Positions 16,644 to 24,776 of a DNA stretch of 52,072 bases are shown here, one piece after another. The notes below the pieces were generated by a model that was not told the DNA's origin, ran no database searches, and worked only from the letters and a program-made list of their open reading frames with translations. This stretch comes from Akkermansiaceae bacterium UBA6138 (GTDB taxonomy: Bacteria; Verrucomicrobiota; Verrucomicrobiia; Verrucomicrobiales; DEV007). The stretch covers positions 1 through 52,072 of the forward strand of contig DIVG01000080.1 of the NCBI GenBank assembly GCA_002422425.1. The letters run 5' to 3'. Numbering within the stretch: position 1 is the first letter of the stretch; the number at the start of each line of letters is the position of its first letter. Position numbers and translations under genes: made by a program.

Positions 16644-18962
16644 TCAGGGCTTGATGATTGCAAGATCACCAACCTGCAGCTTACCCCACAGAAACTGAGC
16701 CCCCGCCGGGGAGAGCCGGATGCAGCCCGCCGAGGCGGGGTATCCCGGGAGAACGCCCTCGTGCAAGCCGAACGCACTGAAACTGAAGCGCTGGAAGAAT
16801 GGCATACTCGAGTGGTAAATATTCGACGTATGATGCCGGTGGCGGTCGCTGATGACATATTCACCGGGGGGCGTGCGGTGGCCGGCCCGGCCCGTTGAGC
16901 AGGGTGTCGAATAAGTCGCCACCCCGTTTTCATAGAGAGTAACCCGCTGATCCGAGAGATCGACGACAACCTTGCGCGCCTGAACTTTGGGGACCTTTCC
17001 GAGGAGGGCAATCTGCTGCATGCGGGTGTCCTTGAACCATGCTCCGATACTGGCGGCGAAAAGGTATTTTCGTGAATAGGCATTTCCTTTGGCCCCATTG
17101 TCCATGAGAGCCTGAGCCACGTCATGATCCTTCTGCGCGGCGGCCATCATCAACGGACGGATGCGGCTGTCGACCTGGAGGTGGTAGCGGAAGGTAGTGC
17201 TGTCAAATTTCTCGCGAAAGGCGACCGAGGCAGGCGAGCGCTCTTCCGCGTTGGGATCAACCCCGGCCTTCACTAGAGCGACCGCAAGGTCAGACATCCG
17301 GTGGGCAATAGCCCAGCCAAGCAGCGTATGCCCGTCACTAGCCGTCACGTCCCTAACCGTTGCGCCGGACTCGACGAGCGAAAGGGCCAGGTCGGGGTTT
17401 CCTTCGCGGACCGCCTTGGAGAGCCATGACTCGTTTTCATCAAAGCGGGCGTCAGGATTAGCCCCTCCGGCGAGGAGGACCCGGGCGGCCCCGTATCGGG
17501 CGTTGCTTAGACAATAGTCCAGCGGGTCCTGCCCGTTCGGCCCGGGTTGGCGCGGGTCGGCACCGGCATCGAGGATGAGGCGGATGAGATCATGCTGCCC
17601 CGTGAGAAGGGCCGCCCAGAGGTTGTCCCCTATCTTCGCGCCCGCCGCCAGGAGAGTGCGGACCGCAGCGGTCGCCCCATCGCGCACCGCCGCGTCAAAG
17701 ACCCGCTCGCTCGTGCCCGGAAGGATCGACTCGGGATCGGCCCCGGAGTTGAGGAGCAAGCTCATGAGCGGGTCGTCACGACGCTGAAACGATTTGGCAA
17801 GGAGGACCTGCGCATCGAGCCGGGCACCGGCGTCAATAAGCTGGTGGACGATCGCGAGATTGCCGGAGTCGGCCGCGAAGAGCAAAGGAGCCCCGTCCCT
17901 ATCACCCCCAAAAGAGGGGTCAGCCCCGTGTTCGATGAGCAAGTCGACCATCTCAAGATCCTCATTTTGGACAGCGGCGACCATGGGTGAGATTTTCGAG
18001 GTGGAGGCCACCTTGTCCGCCGCCCCCCCTTCAAGCAGCCGGCGGGCGAGGGCGCGGTCGCGCGAAGCGACGGCCTCATAAAGGAGCGGTTCGCCGCCGA
18101 GGCTGGAGGCATCGGGATTCGCCCCGGCTTTCAAGAGGGCCTCCTGCAGCACCACGTCACGGCGGGCAATCGCGTAGCTGAGCGCGGTAACCCGCGTTCC
18201 GGCAGCGTCTCCGATCGTCGCGTTGACATCCGCTTTACTCGCGAGAAGAAGGGCGAACTTTTCGTGATTCCCCTCATTGACCGCTTCGATGAGGAGCGAT
18301 TTACCCGAAATCCCGCTGACATCAGGATTTGCGCCGGCGGCGAGGAAGCGTCTCATCAGCCCAATCTCCCCGAGATGAGAGGAAACGGCGAGAGCCGTGG
18401 AGGGCTGGGCGCTCTTGTAATCGACCTTCACTTTGTTCTTCAAGAGGTAGTCGATCATTTCGCTGTCGCCGCCCTGAACGGCGGCGATGAGAAAGGGTAA
18501 CCCCGCCTCGGCGTCGATTTCGAGGATCGCGCCTCGCTCGATGAAGCGGTCGGCTAGCGCGAAGTCGCGATCACGAAGGGCAACGACAAGCGGGGACTCA
18601 CGAGTGGCCCCGGTGACATGGTTCAGCGTAGCGAGCACCGACTCGCGGGTGATCAGAAAATCGATCACCTCGACACGACGGTTTTTTACAGCAGCGAGAA
18701 GCGGCGTGGCGCCGGTTTCATCAGGCACTCCGAGCGGGATCCCGGCGGTTTCGAGCTGGGCAAGATCGAACAACGCACCCGTTGTTGCCGCCGCCACGGC
18801 GCTCGCGGGGGCCTGGTCGATTCCACGCTCCACGAGATAACGCTTCGCTTTCCGGGTGACTTCGTGTCGGAGATAGTAGTCCGTAAAAATGGCCCCGGCG
18901 AGGAGCGACAGAGTGAAGACGGCGAGAAGCAGGGTACGGAAGAAGAAAGATGCCGGTTTCAT
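16644..18962 (-). CDS. ankyrin-repeat protein with C-terminal L,D-transpeptidase (YkuD) domain
   Basis: 772 aa from the ATG at 18962; the frame continues upstream to 19094 with Met codons at 18983 and 18980. An N-terminal membrane anchor (TLLLAVFTLSLLAGAIFTDY) is followed by some twenty ankyrin-type repeats with the motif GADP, GANPD or GATPLLAAV over residues about 70-620. The last 110 residues are a YkuD domain: VVVDLSDQRVTLYENG, TPPGEYVI, and the catalytic GLHEG...SAGCIRL with His734 and Cys747. YkuD enzymes make 3-3 crosslinks in peptidoglycan or attach proteins to it. The repeats could hold substrates or partners in the periplasm. It is the last gene of the pilD-mtnA-lipA run. Confidence 0.9.
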   Translation of the reverse strand: MKPASFFFRTLLLAVFTLSLLAGAIFTDYYLRHEVTRKAKRYLVERGIDQAPASAVAAATTGALFDLAQLETAGIPLGVPDETGATPLLAAVKNRRVEVIDFLITRESVLATLNHVTGATRESPLVVALRDRDFALADRFIERGAILEIDAEAGLPFLIAAVQGGDSEMIDYLLKNKVKVDYKSAQPSTALAVSSHLGEIGLMRRFLAAGANPDVSGISGKSLLIEAVNEGNHEKFALLLASKADVNATIGDAAGTRVTALSYAIARRDVVLQEALLKAGANPDASSLGGEPLLYEAVASRDRALARRLLEGGAADKVASTSKISPMVAAVQNEDLEMVDLLIEHGADPSFGGDRDGAPLLFAADSGNLAIVHQLIDAGARLDAQVLLAKSFQRRDDPLMSLLLNSGADPESILPGTSERVFDAAVRDGATAAVRTLLAAGAKIGDNLWAALLTGQHDLIRLILDAGADPRQPGPNGQDPLDYCLSNARYGAARVLLAGGANPDARFDENESWLSKAVREGNPDLALSLVESGATVRDVTASDGHTLLGWAIAHRMSDLAVALVKAGVDPNAEERSPASVAFREKFDSTTFRYHLQVDSRIRPLMMAAAQKDHDVAQALMDNGAKGNAYSRKYLFAASIGAWFKDTRMQQIALLGKVPKVQARKVVVDLSDQRVTLYENGVATYSTPCSTGRAGHRTPPGEYVISDRHRHHTSNIYHSSMPFFQRFSFSAFGLHEGVLPGYPASAGCIRLSPAGAQFLWGKLQVGDLAIIKP

Positions 18963-19005
18963 TTTACGGGAACAGTCCATCATCGGAATGAGTAACTGGC
19001 TCTGC

Positions 19006-19058
19006 CCGGCGGGGAATGACGGACAGATGCCCCGTGATGATAGCACATTTCCCGCCGG
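19006..19058. repeat. long inverted repeat between lipA and the ankyrin-YkuD gene
   Basis: Arms at 19006-19018 and 19046-19058 pair over 13 bp (one G-T), with a very GC-rich 8 bp outer part (CCGGCGGG/CCCGCCGG) and a 27 nt loop. It sits in the 170 bp leader of the minus-strand ankyrin-YkuD gene. No T run follows on either side, so it is not an ordinary terminator. It may be an attenuator, an mRNA stability element or a REP-like unit. Confidence 0.55.
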
Positions 19059-19132
19059 ACAAAACGGGAAAGAGATTCCGCGATCAACTGACACGGAAGA
19101 ACAGCCGACCGCCTCCGCCTCGGTGCCGTCTC

Positions 19133-20038
19133 TCAGGCAAGCGGATCGAGCTCAGGCTTAAAATCGGCGGCGTGATAAGAACTTCTCACCAGCGGACCGG
19201 ACGCGACATGACGGAAGCCCTTCCCCAGGGCAACCTCTCGATAACGATCAAAGACGGCCGGTTCAATGTAGGCAACAACGGGCAGGTGCTTCGGCGAAGG
19301 CCGCAGGTATTGCCCCATCGTCAGGACCGTGACATCGTGGTCACGGAGGTCGTCCATGGCCTTGAACACCTCATCCTCCCGCTCTCCCAAACCGAGCATG
19401 ATACCACTCTTGGTCGCGCAGCGGCGACCCATCTCAGCTGCCATGCGGCGGGCTGTCTTGAGAACGGAGAGGGAACGCCAGTACTCGGCATTGGAGCGAA
19501 TCACCGGGGTAAGCCGCTCGACCGTCTCGATATTGTGATTAAAAATCGCCGGGGCGGCCTCCATCACGACCCAGAGGGAATCGTCGCGACCAACAAAGTC
19601 GGGCACGAGCACCTCGATCACCGTCGCCGGATTCAACTCCCGCACCTTGTAAATGACATTGGCAAAATGGCAGGCACCGCCATCGGGAAGATCGTCGCGT
19701 GCCACCGCCGTAATGACAACGTGATTGAGCTTCATCCGTCTCACCGCCTCGGCGACCCGATCGGGTTCGTCAGCCTCTAGGGCGAGAGGACGGCGCGTAT
19801 CGACGGCACAGAACCCGCAGGCACGGGTGCACCGATCCCCCGCGATCATAAAAGTCGCCGTCCCCTGCCCCCAGCATTCCCACCGGTTCGGGCACTGCGC
19901 CTCTTCGCAGACAGTCACGAGCTTGAGATCGTCGATGAGCCCTTTTGTGTCCCAGAAAACAGGATTATTCGGCAGCCGGACACGGATCCACGATGGCTTC
20001 TTTTCCTGGTGCAGCTTGGGGTCGATCTTTACAGGCAT
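19133..20038 (-). CDS. lipA: lipoyl synthase
   Basis: 301 aa radical SAM enzyme that inserts two sulfurs into octanoyl groups of lipoyl proteins. The ATG at 20038 (MPVKIDPKLHQ) is chosen; the frame extends upstream without family similarity. Both iron-sulfur sites are visible: the auxiliary cluster Cys44, Cys49 and Cys55 in CEEAQCPNRWEC, and the radical SAM CxxxCxxC at Cys70, Cys74 and Cys77 in CTRACGFC. The C-terminal VRSSYHA supplies the Ser ligand. lipB is not in the window. It lies 20 bp downstream of mtnA and is probably co-transcribed. Confidence 0.97.
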   Translation of the reverse strand: MPVKIDPKLHQEKKPSWIRVRLPNNPVFWDTKGLIDDLKLVTVCEEAQCPNRWECWGQGTATFMIAGDRCTRACGFCAVDTRRPLALEADEPDRVAEAVRRMKLNHVVITAVARDDLPDGGACHFANVIYKVRELNPATVIEVLVPDFVGRDDSLWVVMEAAPAIFNHNIETVERLTPVIRSNAEYWRSLSVLKTARRMAAEMGRRCATKSGIMLGLGEREDEVFKAMDDLRDHDVTVLTMGQYLRPSPKHLPVVAYIEPAVFDRYREVALGKGFRHVASGPLVRSSYHAADFKPELDPLA

Positions 20039-20058
20039 GGGAGAGGGGAAAGAAACTT

Positions 20059-21210
20059 TCAGCCCGCGGACTTGCGCCAGGGACTCAACTCGGGGAACAA
20101 CCCGGCGATCCCCGCCGCCGTCGCCGGACAAACCCCGCGTTCGGAAATCAGCCCGGTGACAAGTCTCGACGGAGTCACGTCGAAAGCATAGTTCGCCACG
20201 GGACTGCCTTTCGCAACCAGATTCACCTCGACTTCACCGGAGAATTTCCCGTCAGGGGAGGAACCGGAAATGCGGCGCACTTCGTCTCCGCCCCTCTCCT
20301 CGATAGGAATCCCGGCAACACCGTCCGCCGTTTCCCAGTCAAAGCTTGACGAGGGCAGTGCCACGTAAAACGGGATGCCGTTATCCCGGGCGGCCAGCGC
20401 CTTCAGGTAGGTCCCGATCTTATTCGCCACGTCGCCGGTCCACGTCGTGCGATCCGTCCCCGTAATCACCATATCGACAAGCCCGTGCTGCATCAGATGC
20501 CCCCCGGCATTGTCCACAATGACCGTGTGAGGCACCCCTTGCTGTCCGAGTTCCCATGCGGTGAGTCTCGCCCCCTGATTACGGGGCCGGGTCTCGCCGA
20601 CCCAGACATGAACGGGAATACCCGCGTCATGCGCCGCGTAAATCGGTGCCGTAGCGGATCCGAAATCCACGAAGGCGAGCCAGCCCGCATTGCAGTGGGT
20701 CAGAATATTGACAGGACTTTCTCCACCTTTTTGATGAAAAATATCCCGCAGCAGCGGAAGGGCATGCTCCCCGATCCGGCGACAGAAATCGACCTCCTCG
20801 TCCGCGAGGCGCCGAGCGAGATCCGCAGCAAGAATGACTTTTTCATTCGGATCCTCGACGAGAGCCATTTCGATCTCCTGCCGGTGCACGGCCCACGCCA
20901 AATTCACCGCCGTGGGCCGGGTCGAGCGAAGAAGGGAGGCGAACCGGCTAAGACACTCATCAAACGCCGCCCCTCTCAACCCCGCGAGATGGCACTCCCT
21001 CGCCGCGAGAAACATGCCGTGCGCGGCGACCGATCCGATACATCCGGCCCCGCGCACGAGCATGTCGCGAATCGCAATCGCGGTGTCATCGACCGTGCGC
21101 AGGGTGATCGTCTCGAAAGCGAACGGGAGGCGGCTTTGATCGATGATCCCGACAGACGCTCCGTCAGACTCGATCCAGACGGTGCGATACGGTTTTCCCT
21201 GGACAAGCAT
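20059..21210 (-). CDS. mtnA: S-methyl-5-thioribose-1-phosphate isomerase
   Basis: 383 aa, methionine salvage: isomerises methylthioribose-1-phosphate to the ribulose form. The family signatures are visible: RDMLVRGAGCIGSVAAHG near the N-terminus, ILTHCNAGWLA with the catalytic Cys, VGETRPRNQGARLTAWEL, and TGTDRTTWTGDVANKIGTY with the catalytic Asp. GSPVANYAFDVTP is near the end. It sits between pilD (9 bp upstream) and lipA. Other methionine salvage genes are not visible in the window. Confidence 0.95.
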   Translation of the reverse strand: MLVQGKPYRTVWIESDGASVGIIDQSRLPFAFETITLRTVDDTAIAIRDMLVRGAGCIGSVAAHGMFLAARECHLAGLRGAAFDECLSRFASLLRSTRPTAVNLAWAVHRQEIEMALVEDPNEKVILAADLARRLADEEVDFCRRIGEHALPLLRDIFHQKGGESPVNILTHCNAGWLAFVDFGSATAPIYAAHDAGIPVHVWVGETRPRNQGARLTAWELGQQGVPHTVIVDNAGGHLMQHGLVDMVITGTDRTTWTGDVANKIGTYLKALAARDNGIPFYVALPSSSFDWETADGVAGIPIEERGGDEVRRISGSSPDGKFSGEVEVNLVAKGSPVANYAFDVTPSRLVTGLISERGVCPATAAGIAGLFPELSPWRKSAG

Positions 21211-21219
21211 GAATCAATA

Positions 21220-22356
21220 TTAGTGAAAACCGCCCGCAGAGCGAAGGATGCCGGCGTACCAGAACCAAATCGCCGGTCCGATAAAAATCCATAGGAAAGC
21301 GGCGAGGGCCAGATAAGGACCGAACGGCAGAGGCTTTCCCCACTGCTCACCAAAGATGAGCTTTTGCACGAGCCCGACGACAGCCCCGATGATGCAGGCA
21401 CCGAAAATTGTAAAAACGGCGGCTTCCCAGCCGAGGAAAGCACCGATCATGGCCATGAATTTCACATCGCCGAAACCCATTGCCTCGCGAGGAACCACAG
21501 CTGAGGTAATCTTCCCGGTGACTTTCTTCACCGTGTCGAGTTCGACGCGCCCGCCGTCCACCTCAAGCCCGTCGCCGAGGACGCGAAACCGCTCCTGACA
21601 CTCCCGCCTTTCGCCGTCGAAGTAGAGCTCCAGAGTCTCCATCTCGAGCCGGTCCCACTTGCGGAAAAAAATGTCCCCCCATTCATACTCATGTTCACCG
21701 AGGCGGATGATAATAGGGGCTTCCTCGCCCCCGGGCTGGGAAATCTCAAAATCGGTCGGCTCGCCGAAGTCGTGTTTGATTTTACCGAAGAACATCTTCC
21801 CCATCAGGACAATAAGCCAAAGCAGGACAAATCCCGCCGTCGCCCCGGTAAGACCCTCAAGACCGCCCTTCCACCAGATCTTTTCACCGTGGAGGGCGGG
21901 AATCGCAAAGCTGGCGACGAGCCCGGCAAAAGAGCCGCCGATCGTGATCGAATCGGGGATAATAAAATGATCAATATCGATGAAGGTCGCCGCGATGAGA
22001 AGTGAGATAATGACCCACAGAGCCACCACGCCGGGCAGGCCGACTCCGTTGATCTCCTGATGCCAGACAGCGAGGAAACAGATCGCGGTGAGGAGTTCGA
22101 CCAGGAAATAGCGAAAAGCGATCCGCGATCCGCACCACTTGCACTTACCCCTCAGCATCAGCCACGACAGCAGCGGGATGTTGAGATGGAGCGGAATCTG
22201 TGTCCCGCAGCTGGTGCAGAAAGAGCGCCTCGGCTCGTTCACCCTGAGACCCTGCGGAATCCGGTAAATCACGACGTTTAAAAAGGACCCGATACAGGCC
22301 CCCGTCACGAAGGCGAAAGCGGGGAGAATATAGGCGAAAATAACCGGAGGGGACAT
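21220..22356 (-). CDS. pilD: prepilin peptidase (PilD/GspO) with a central insertion
   Basis: 378 aa, about 100 more than usual. It cleaves and N-methylates type IV pilin and type II secretion pseudopilin leaders in the inner membrane. The N-terminal methylase part has GSFLNVVIYRIP and the zinc motifs Cys47xxCys50 and Cys72xxCys75. The aspartyl protease Asp residues are in FIDIDHFIIPD (Asp127/129) and MGFGDVKFM (Asp297). The region at about 192-288 is a soluble, strongly charged insert (for example RLGEHEYEWGDIFFRKWDR) between membrane helices, absent from standard PilD. Confidence 0.93.
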   Translation of the reverse strand: MSPPVIFAYILPAFAFVTGACIGSFLNVVIYRIPQGLRVNEPRRSFCTSCGTQIPLHLNIPLLSWLMLRGKCKWCGSRIAFRYFLVELLTAICFLAVWHQEINGVGLPGVVALWVIISLLIAATFIDIDHFIIPDSITIGGSFAGLVASFAIPALHGEKIWWKGGLEGLTGATAGFVLLWLIVLMGKMFFGKIKHDFGEPTDFEISQPGGEEAPIIIRLGEHEYEWGDIFFRKWDRLEMETLELYFDGERRECQERFRVLGDGLEVDGGRVELDTVKKVTGKITSAVVPREAMGFGDVKFMAMIGAFLGWEAAVFTIFGACIIGAVVGLVQKLIFGEQWGKPLPFGPYLALAAFLWIFIGPAIWFWYAGILRSAGGFH

Positions 22357-22452
22357 GAACGAGAACTCAGCTCGAGCTTCGTGTGAAAAAGCCGAATCGT
22401 CTATTTTTATCTAGCCTCCGAGCGAACCGCCAGAAGCGGAACCCGTTCACCA

Positions 22453-22632
22453 TCAATAGGCGAGCTCACGCATCGTACGATCCTGCCACTGGTAGATGGA
22501 TTCGCGGCTCATGCCTGTCTGGGAAGCGGAGATGCCGCCGGGAGCGGTGTCATCCGAAGTGGTTTCGCAGCTCGTGCAAAAGACAGAGCCGAAGGCAAGA
22601 ACAAGGAACAGAAAAAACGCGGAACGATTCAT
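22453..22632 (-). CDS. small putative lipoprotein
   Basis: 59 aa from the ATG at 22632. The hydrophobic leader FFLFLVLAFGSVFCTSC is followed by a short polar tail with Ser, Thr and Gln. A lipobox-like CTSC points to lipidation at the second Cys, although position -3 is not the usual Leu. The tail is MSRESIYQWQDRTMRELAY. No family is recognised. It lies 97 bp upstream of pilD on the same strand. Confidence 0.55.
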   Translation of the reverse strand: MNRSAFFLFLVLAFGSVFCTSCETTSDDTAPGGISASQTGMSRESIYQWQDRTMRELAY

Positions 22633-22734
22633 ATAACTTCTGGGCAATTTTCACCGATCATAGGCAGCGAAAACGCTGTCGTCGAACAAAAAGATAGGCT
22701 TGCCCGCGCTCCTTTTGCTGAATAGCCTGCCTCC

Positions 22735-23541
22735 ATGCTACGCCCCCGCAAGAAATACACCGTCTACGAACTGCAGCAACTCAAAGGCAAACGGCGCCTC
22801 ACCCATATCCACGTGAAGTCGCCCGAGGAAGCGACCGCGGCGGAACTGGCGGGCATCGACCTAATGAGTTGCAGTTTTGACTCTCCCGAGGCGCAGGCGC
22901 GGTTTCCGCAACTCGTCGCGGCCGCGCCGAACAGCTTCCTCTCCGGCTCGACCCCCCACGGGATAGCCTCGGGCGAAGAAGCGATCCGGATCGGATTCCG
23001 TGCCCTTGAGCTCGGTGCCAGCTCGGTCTACTGCTCGGCGAGCCCGCGCCTCATTGAGGCGATGGCCCGCGAGGGTATCCCCGTCGTCGGACATCTCGGC
23101 CTCGTCCCCCGCCATGTCACCTGGACAAACTACCGTGCGATCGGCAAAACGGCGGTCGAAGCCGGGCAGATCTACACCAAAATGAAGGAACTCGAGAGCG
23201 CCGGAGCCTACGCCGCCGAGCTCGAAGTCGTCCCTCACGAGCTCGCTTCCTTCCTCTCGTCGAGGACCTCCCTCCTGCTCATGTCGCTGGGATCGGGAAG
23301 CGGATGTGACACCCAGTTTCTCTTTTCCGATGACATCCTCGGCGAATATGACGAGCGGCTTCCCCGCCATGCGAAAGCCTACCGGAACTTTCTGCTTGAG
23401 TATCGCCGCCTCCAGGAGGAAAGAATTGCCGCCTTCCGTGAATATGTCAGTGAAGTCAGGGACGGGCACTTTCCCGCGGAAAGCCATCTCATCACCATGG
23501 ACCCGACGGAGTTCGAGACCTTTCGCGCCTCGCTCGACTAA
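22735..23541 (+). CDS. PanB-like protein with altered active site
   Basis: 268 aa, aligned by eye along its length to ketopantoate hydroxymethyltransferase. Conserved features are VVGHLGLVPRHV (the GHLGL loop), AAELEVVPHEL with its Glu, LGSGSGCDTQFLFSDDILG, and a C-terminus LPRHAKAYRNF...EVRDGHFPAESH. The metal-site ADLPF Asp appears replaced by a Gly/Ser segment (LSGSTP). The substrate Lys of VKIEGG is absent (SVYCSAS), and the N-terminal GDSLGM is not recognisable. It may act in a different reaction, or be a non-catalytic relative. panC is not nearby. Confidence 0.7.
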   Translation: MLRPRKKYTVYELQQLKGKRRLTHIHVKSPEEATAAELAGIDLMSCSFDSPEAQARFPQLVAAAPNSFLSGSTPHGIASGEEAIRIGFRALELGASSVYCSASPRLIEAMAREGIPVVGHLGLVPRHVTWTNYRAIGKTAVEAGQIYTKMKELESAGAYAAELEVVPHELASFLSSRTSLLLMSLGSGSGCDTQFLFSDDILGEYDERLPRHAKAYRNFLLEYRRLQEERIAAFREYVSEVRDGHFPAESHLITMDPTEFETFRASLD

Positions 23542-23550
23542 TCAGACCAG

Positions 23551-24447
23551 TCACTCCGGCTTCGGGTCACGAGGTGCCGCTGGCCCGGCCGGTTTTCCGG
23601 CCCTACCCTCTTCATGGCCGGGCCCTTCGGGCCTCGCGCCCTCTCTGCGATCCTCCCCCGCAAGCGCCTTACGGACCTCGGCAAGCGAGGGATCGATTCG
23701 AACGATTTCGTCTAACGTGACTTTACGCAGCTTACGGTGCGCCTCGAGGCGTTTGCGGCGCAGTAGCTCGTCTTCCCCGCGGATCCTGTCGAGTTCAGCC
23801 CGCGCCGCCTTCACGGCTTCGGACGCCATGGCCGATTCCTCGGCCGCGCGAAATTTCACCCGCACCTCGGGGGGCATACCGTCGAAAAATCCCGGCGGCT
23901 TGATCTGGTCATCAAAACCGCGTCGAGAGACAGACCCTCCTTTTTCGGCGAAGCCCGGCGGATGTGCCGTGGGTGTAAGTCCTTTTCCGCCCTGTCCCAT
24001 CGCCACGGGGGCGCGGCCCCAGATGTGCTCATGGGCCACCCCGCTATTCGACCTTTGGATCTTCGACATGACCTCGGCGACAGACGGATCGGCCCGGCTC
24101 ACCGCCGCCTTAATTGCCGCCTGGTAGGCGTCGCCGGCCTGCTTGACCTCTTCGCGAGCGGCGATCACAGCCGGATCGGTCCACACATCGCGCAGCGCCT
24201 GCCTCAACTTTTCGCGCTGCTCGTCACTAAGAGATTCCCATACCTCAAGGCGGGCCGCTTCCCCCTTATCGCGCAACCGCTCCTTTGTCTCAACGGGCTT
24301 AGGTTGGCCTTCTTTACCTTCCCCGAAAACCTGTCCGCTAACGATGAGGGAGGCGGCAAGAACCAGCCCGTATCTCTTATACCCCGCTGCGGCATGAGAG
24401 AGACGGGCTGAAGGACGGAAGATTCGGGCGGGAGGGAAAGTCATCAT
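23551..24447 (-). CDS. exported helical protein with an internal duplication
   Basis: 298 aa. After an N-terminal hydrophobic leader (GLVLAASLIVSGQVFG) the protein is mainly charged helix. Two segments share a pattern: one near residues 70-135 (LRDVWTDPAVIAAREEVKQA and DPSVAEVMSKIQ), and a second near 200-270 (VKFRAAEESAMASEAVKAA and DPSLAEVRKALAG). Each ends in DPS(V/L)AEV. A Gly/Pro-rich linker joins them, and the C-terminus is Pro/Gly/Glu-rich. I do not recognise the family. The periplasmic helical design is loosely like Spy/CpxP-type chaperones, but this is only a guess. Confidence 0.7.
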   Translation of the reverse strand: MMTFPPARIFRPSARLSHAAAGYKRYGLVLAASLIVSGQVFGEGKEGQPKPVETKERLRDKGEAARLEVWESLSDEQREKLRQALRDVWTDPAVIAAREEVKQAGDAYQAAIKAAVSRADPSVAEVMSKIQRSNSGVAHEHIWGRAPVAMGQGGKGLTPTAHPPGFAEKGGSVSRRGFDDQIKPPGFFDGMPPEVRVKFRAAEESAMASEAVKAARAELDRIRGEDELLRRKRLEAHRKLRKVTLDEIVRIDPSLAEVRKALAGEDRREGARPEGPGHEEGRAGKPAGPAAPRDPKPE

Positions 24448-24533
24448 GCTTAGCTCACTTTGATACGGGAAGGAACCACCGGCCTCAAGAAAAGTTGCAA
24501 GAGAATCTTTAAACGGCGACGCTTTGACGCCTT

Positions 24534-24725
24534 ATGCCGCGATTTCGCACCAGTCAGCTCTTTCTTCTTTCTGCCCTTGTCCTTATTCCCCTCCGGAGAG
24601 TAGACCTGTCAGACGGCACCGGGAAGGGATACTTAAATCGGCTCGCGGAGCGTTTCGTGATTGACCGCGACACAGGATTGCCGACCATTCCCGCGCACCA
24701 TGGTAGCGCCGCCGCCGCTCCCTGA
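24534..24725 (+). CDS. doubtful small exported peptide in a 330 bp gap
   Basis: The 24448-24776 gap holds one short frame of 63 aa: a basic hydrophobic start (SQLFLLSALVLIPLRRV) and a polar, Ala-rich end. It has no recognised family and no clear ribosome site. It may be chance, and the rest of the gap shows no feature I can name. Confidence 0.25.
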   Translation: MPRFRTSQLFLLSALVLIPLRRVDLSDGTGKGYLNRLAERFVIDRDTGLPTIPAHHGSAAAAP

Positions 24726-24776
24726 TCCGCTTCCCTGCGGGCGATCGTCCCGGGACGCCCTGCCCAAACTGCTTTC

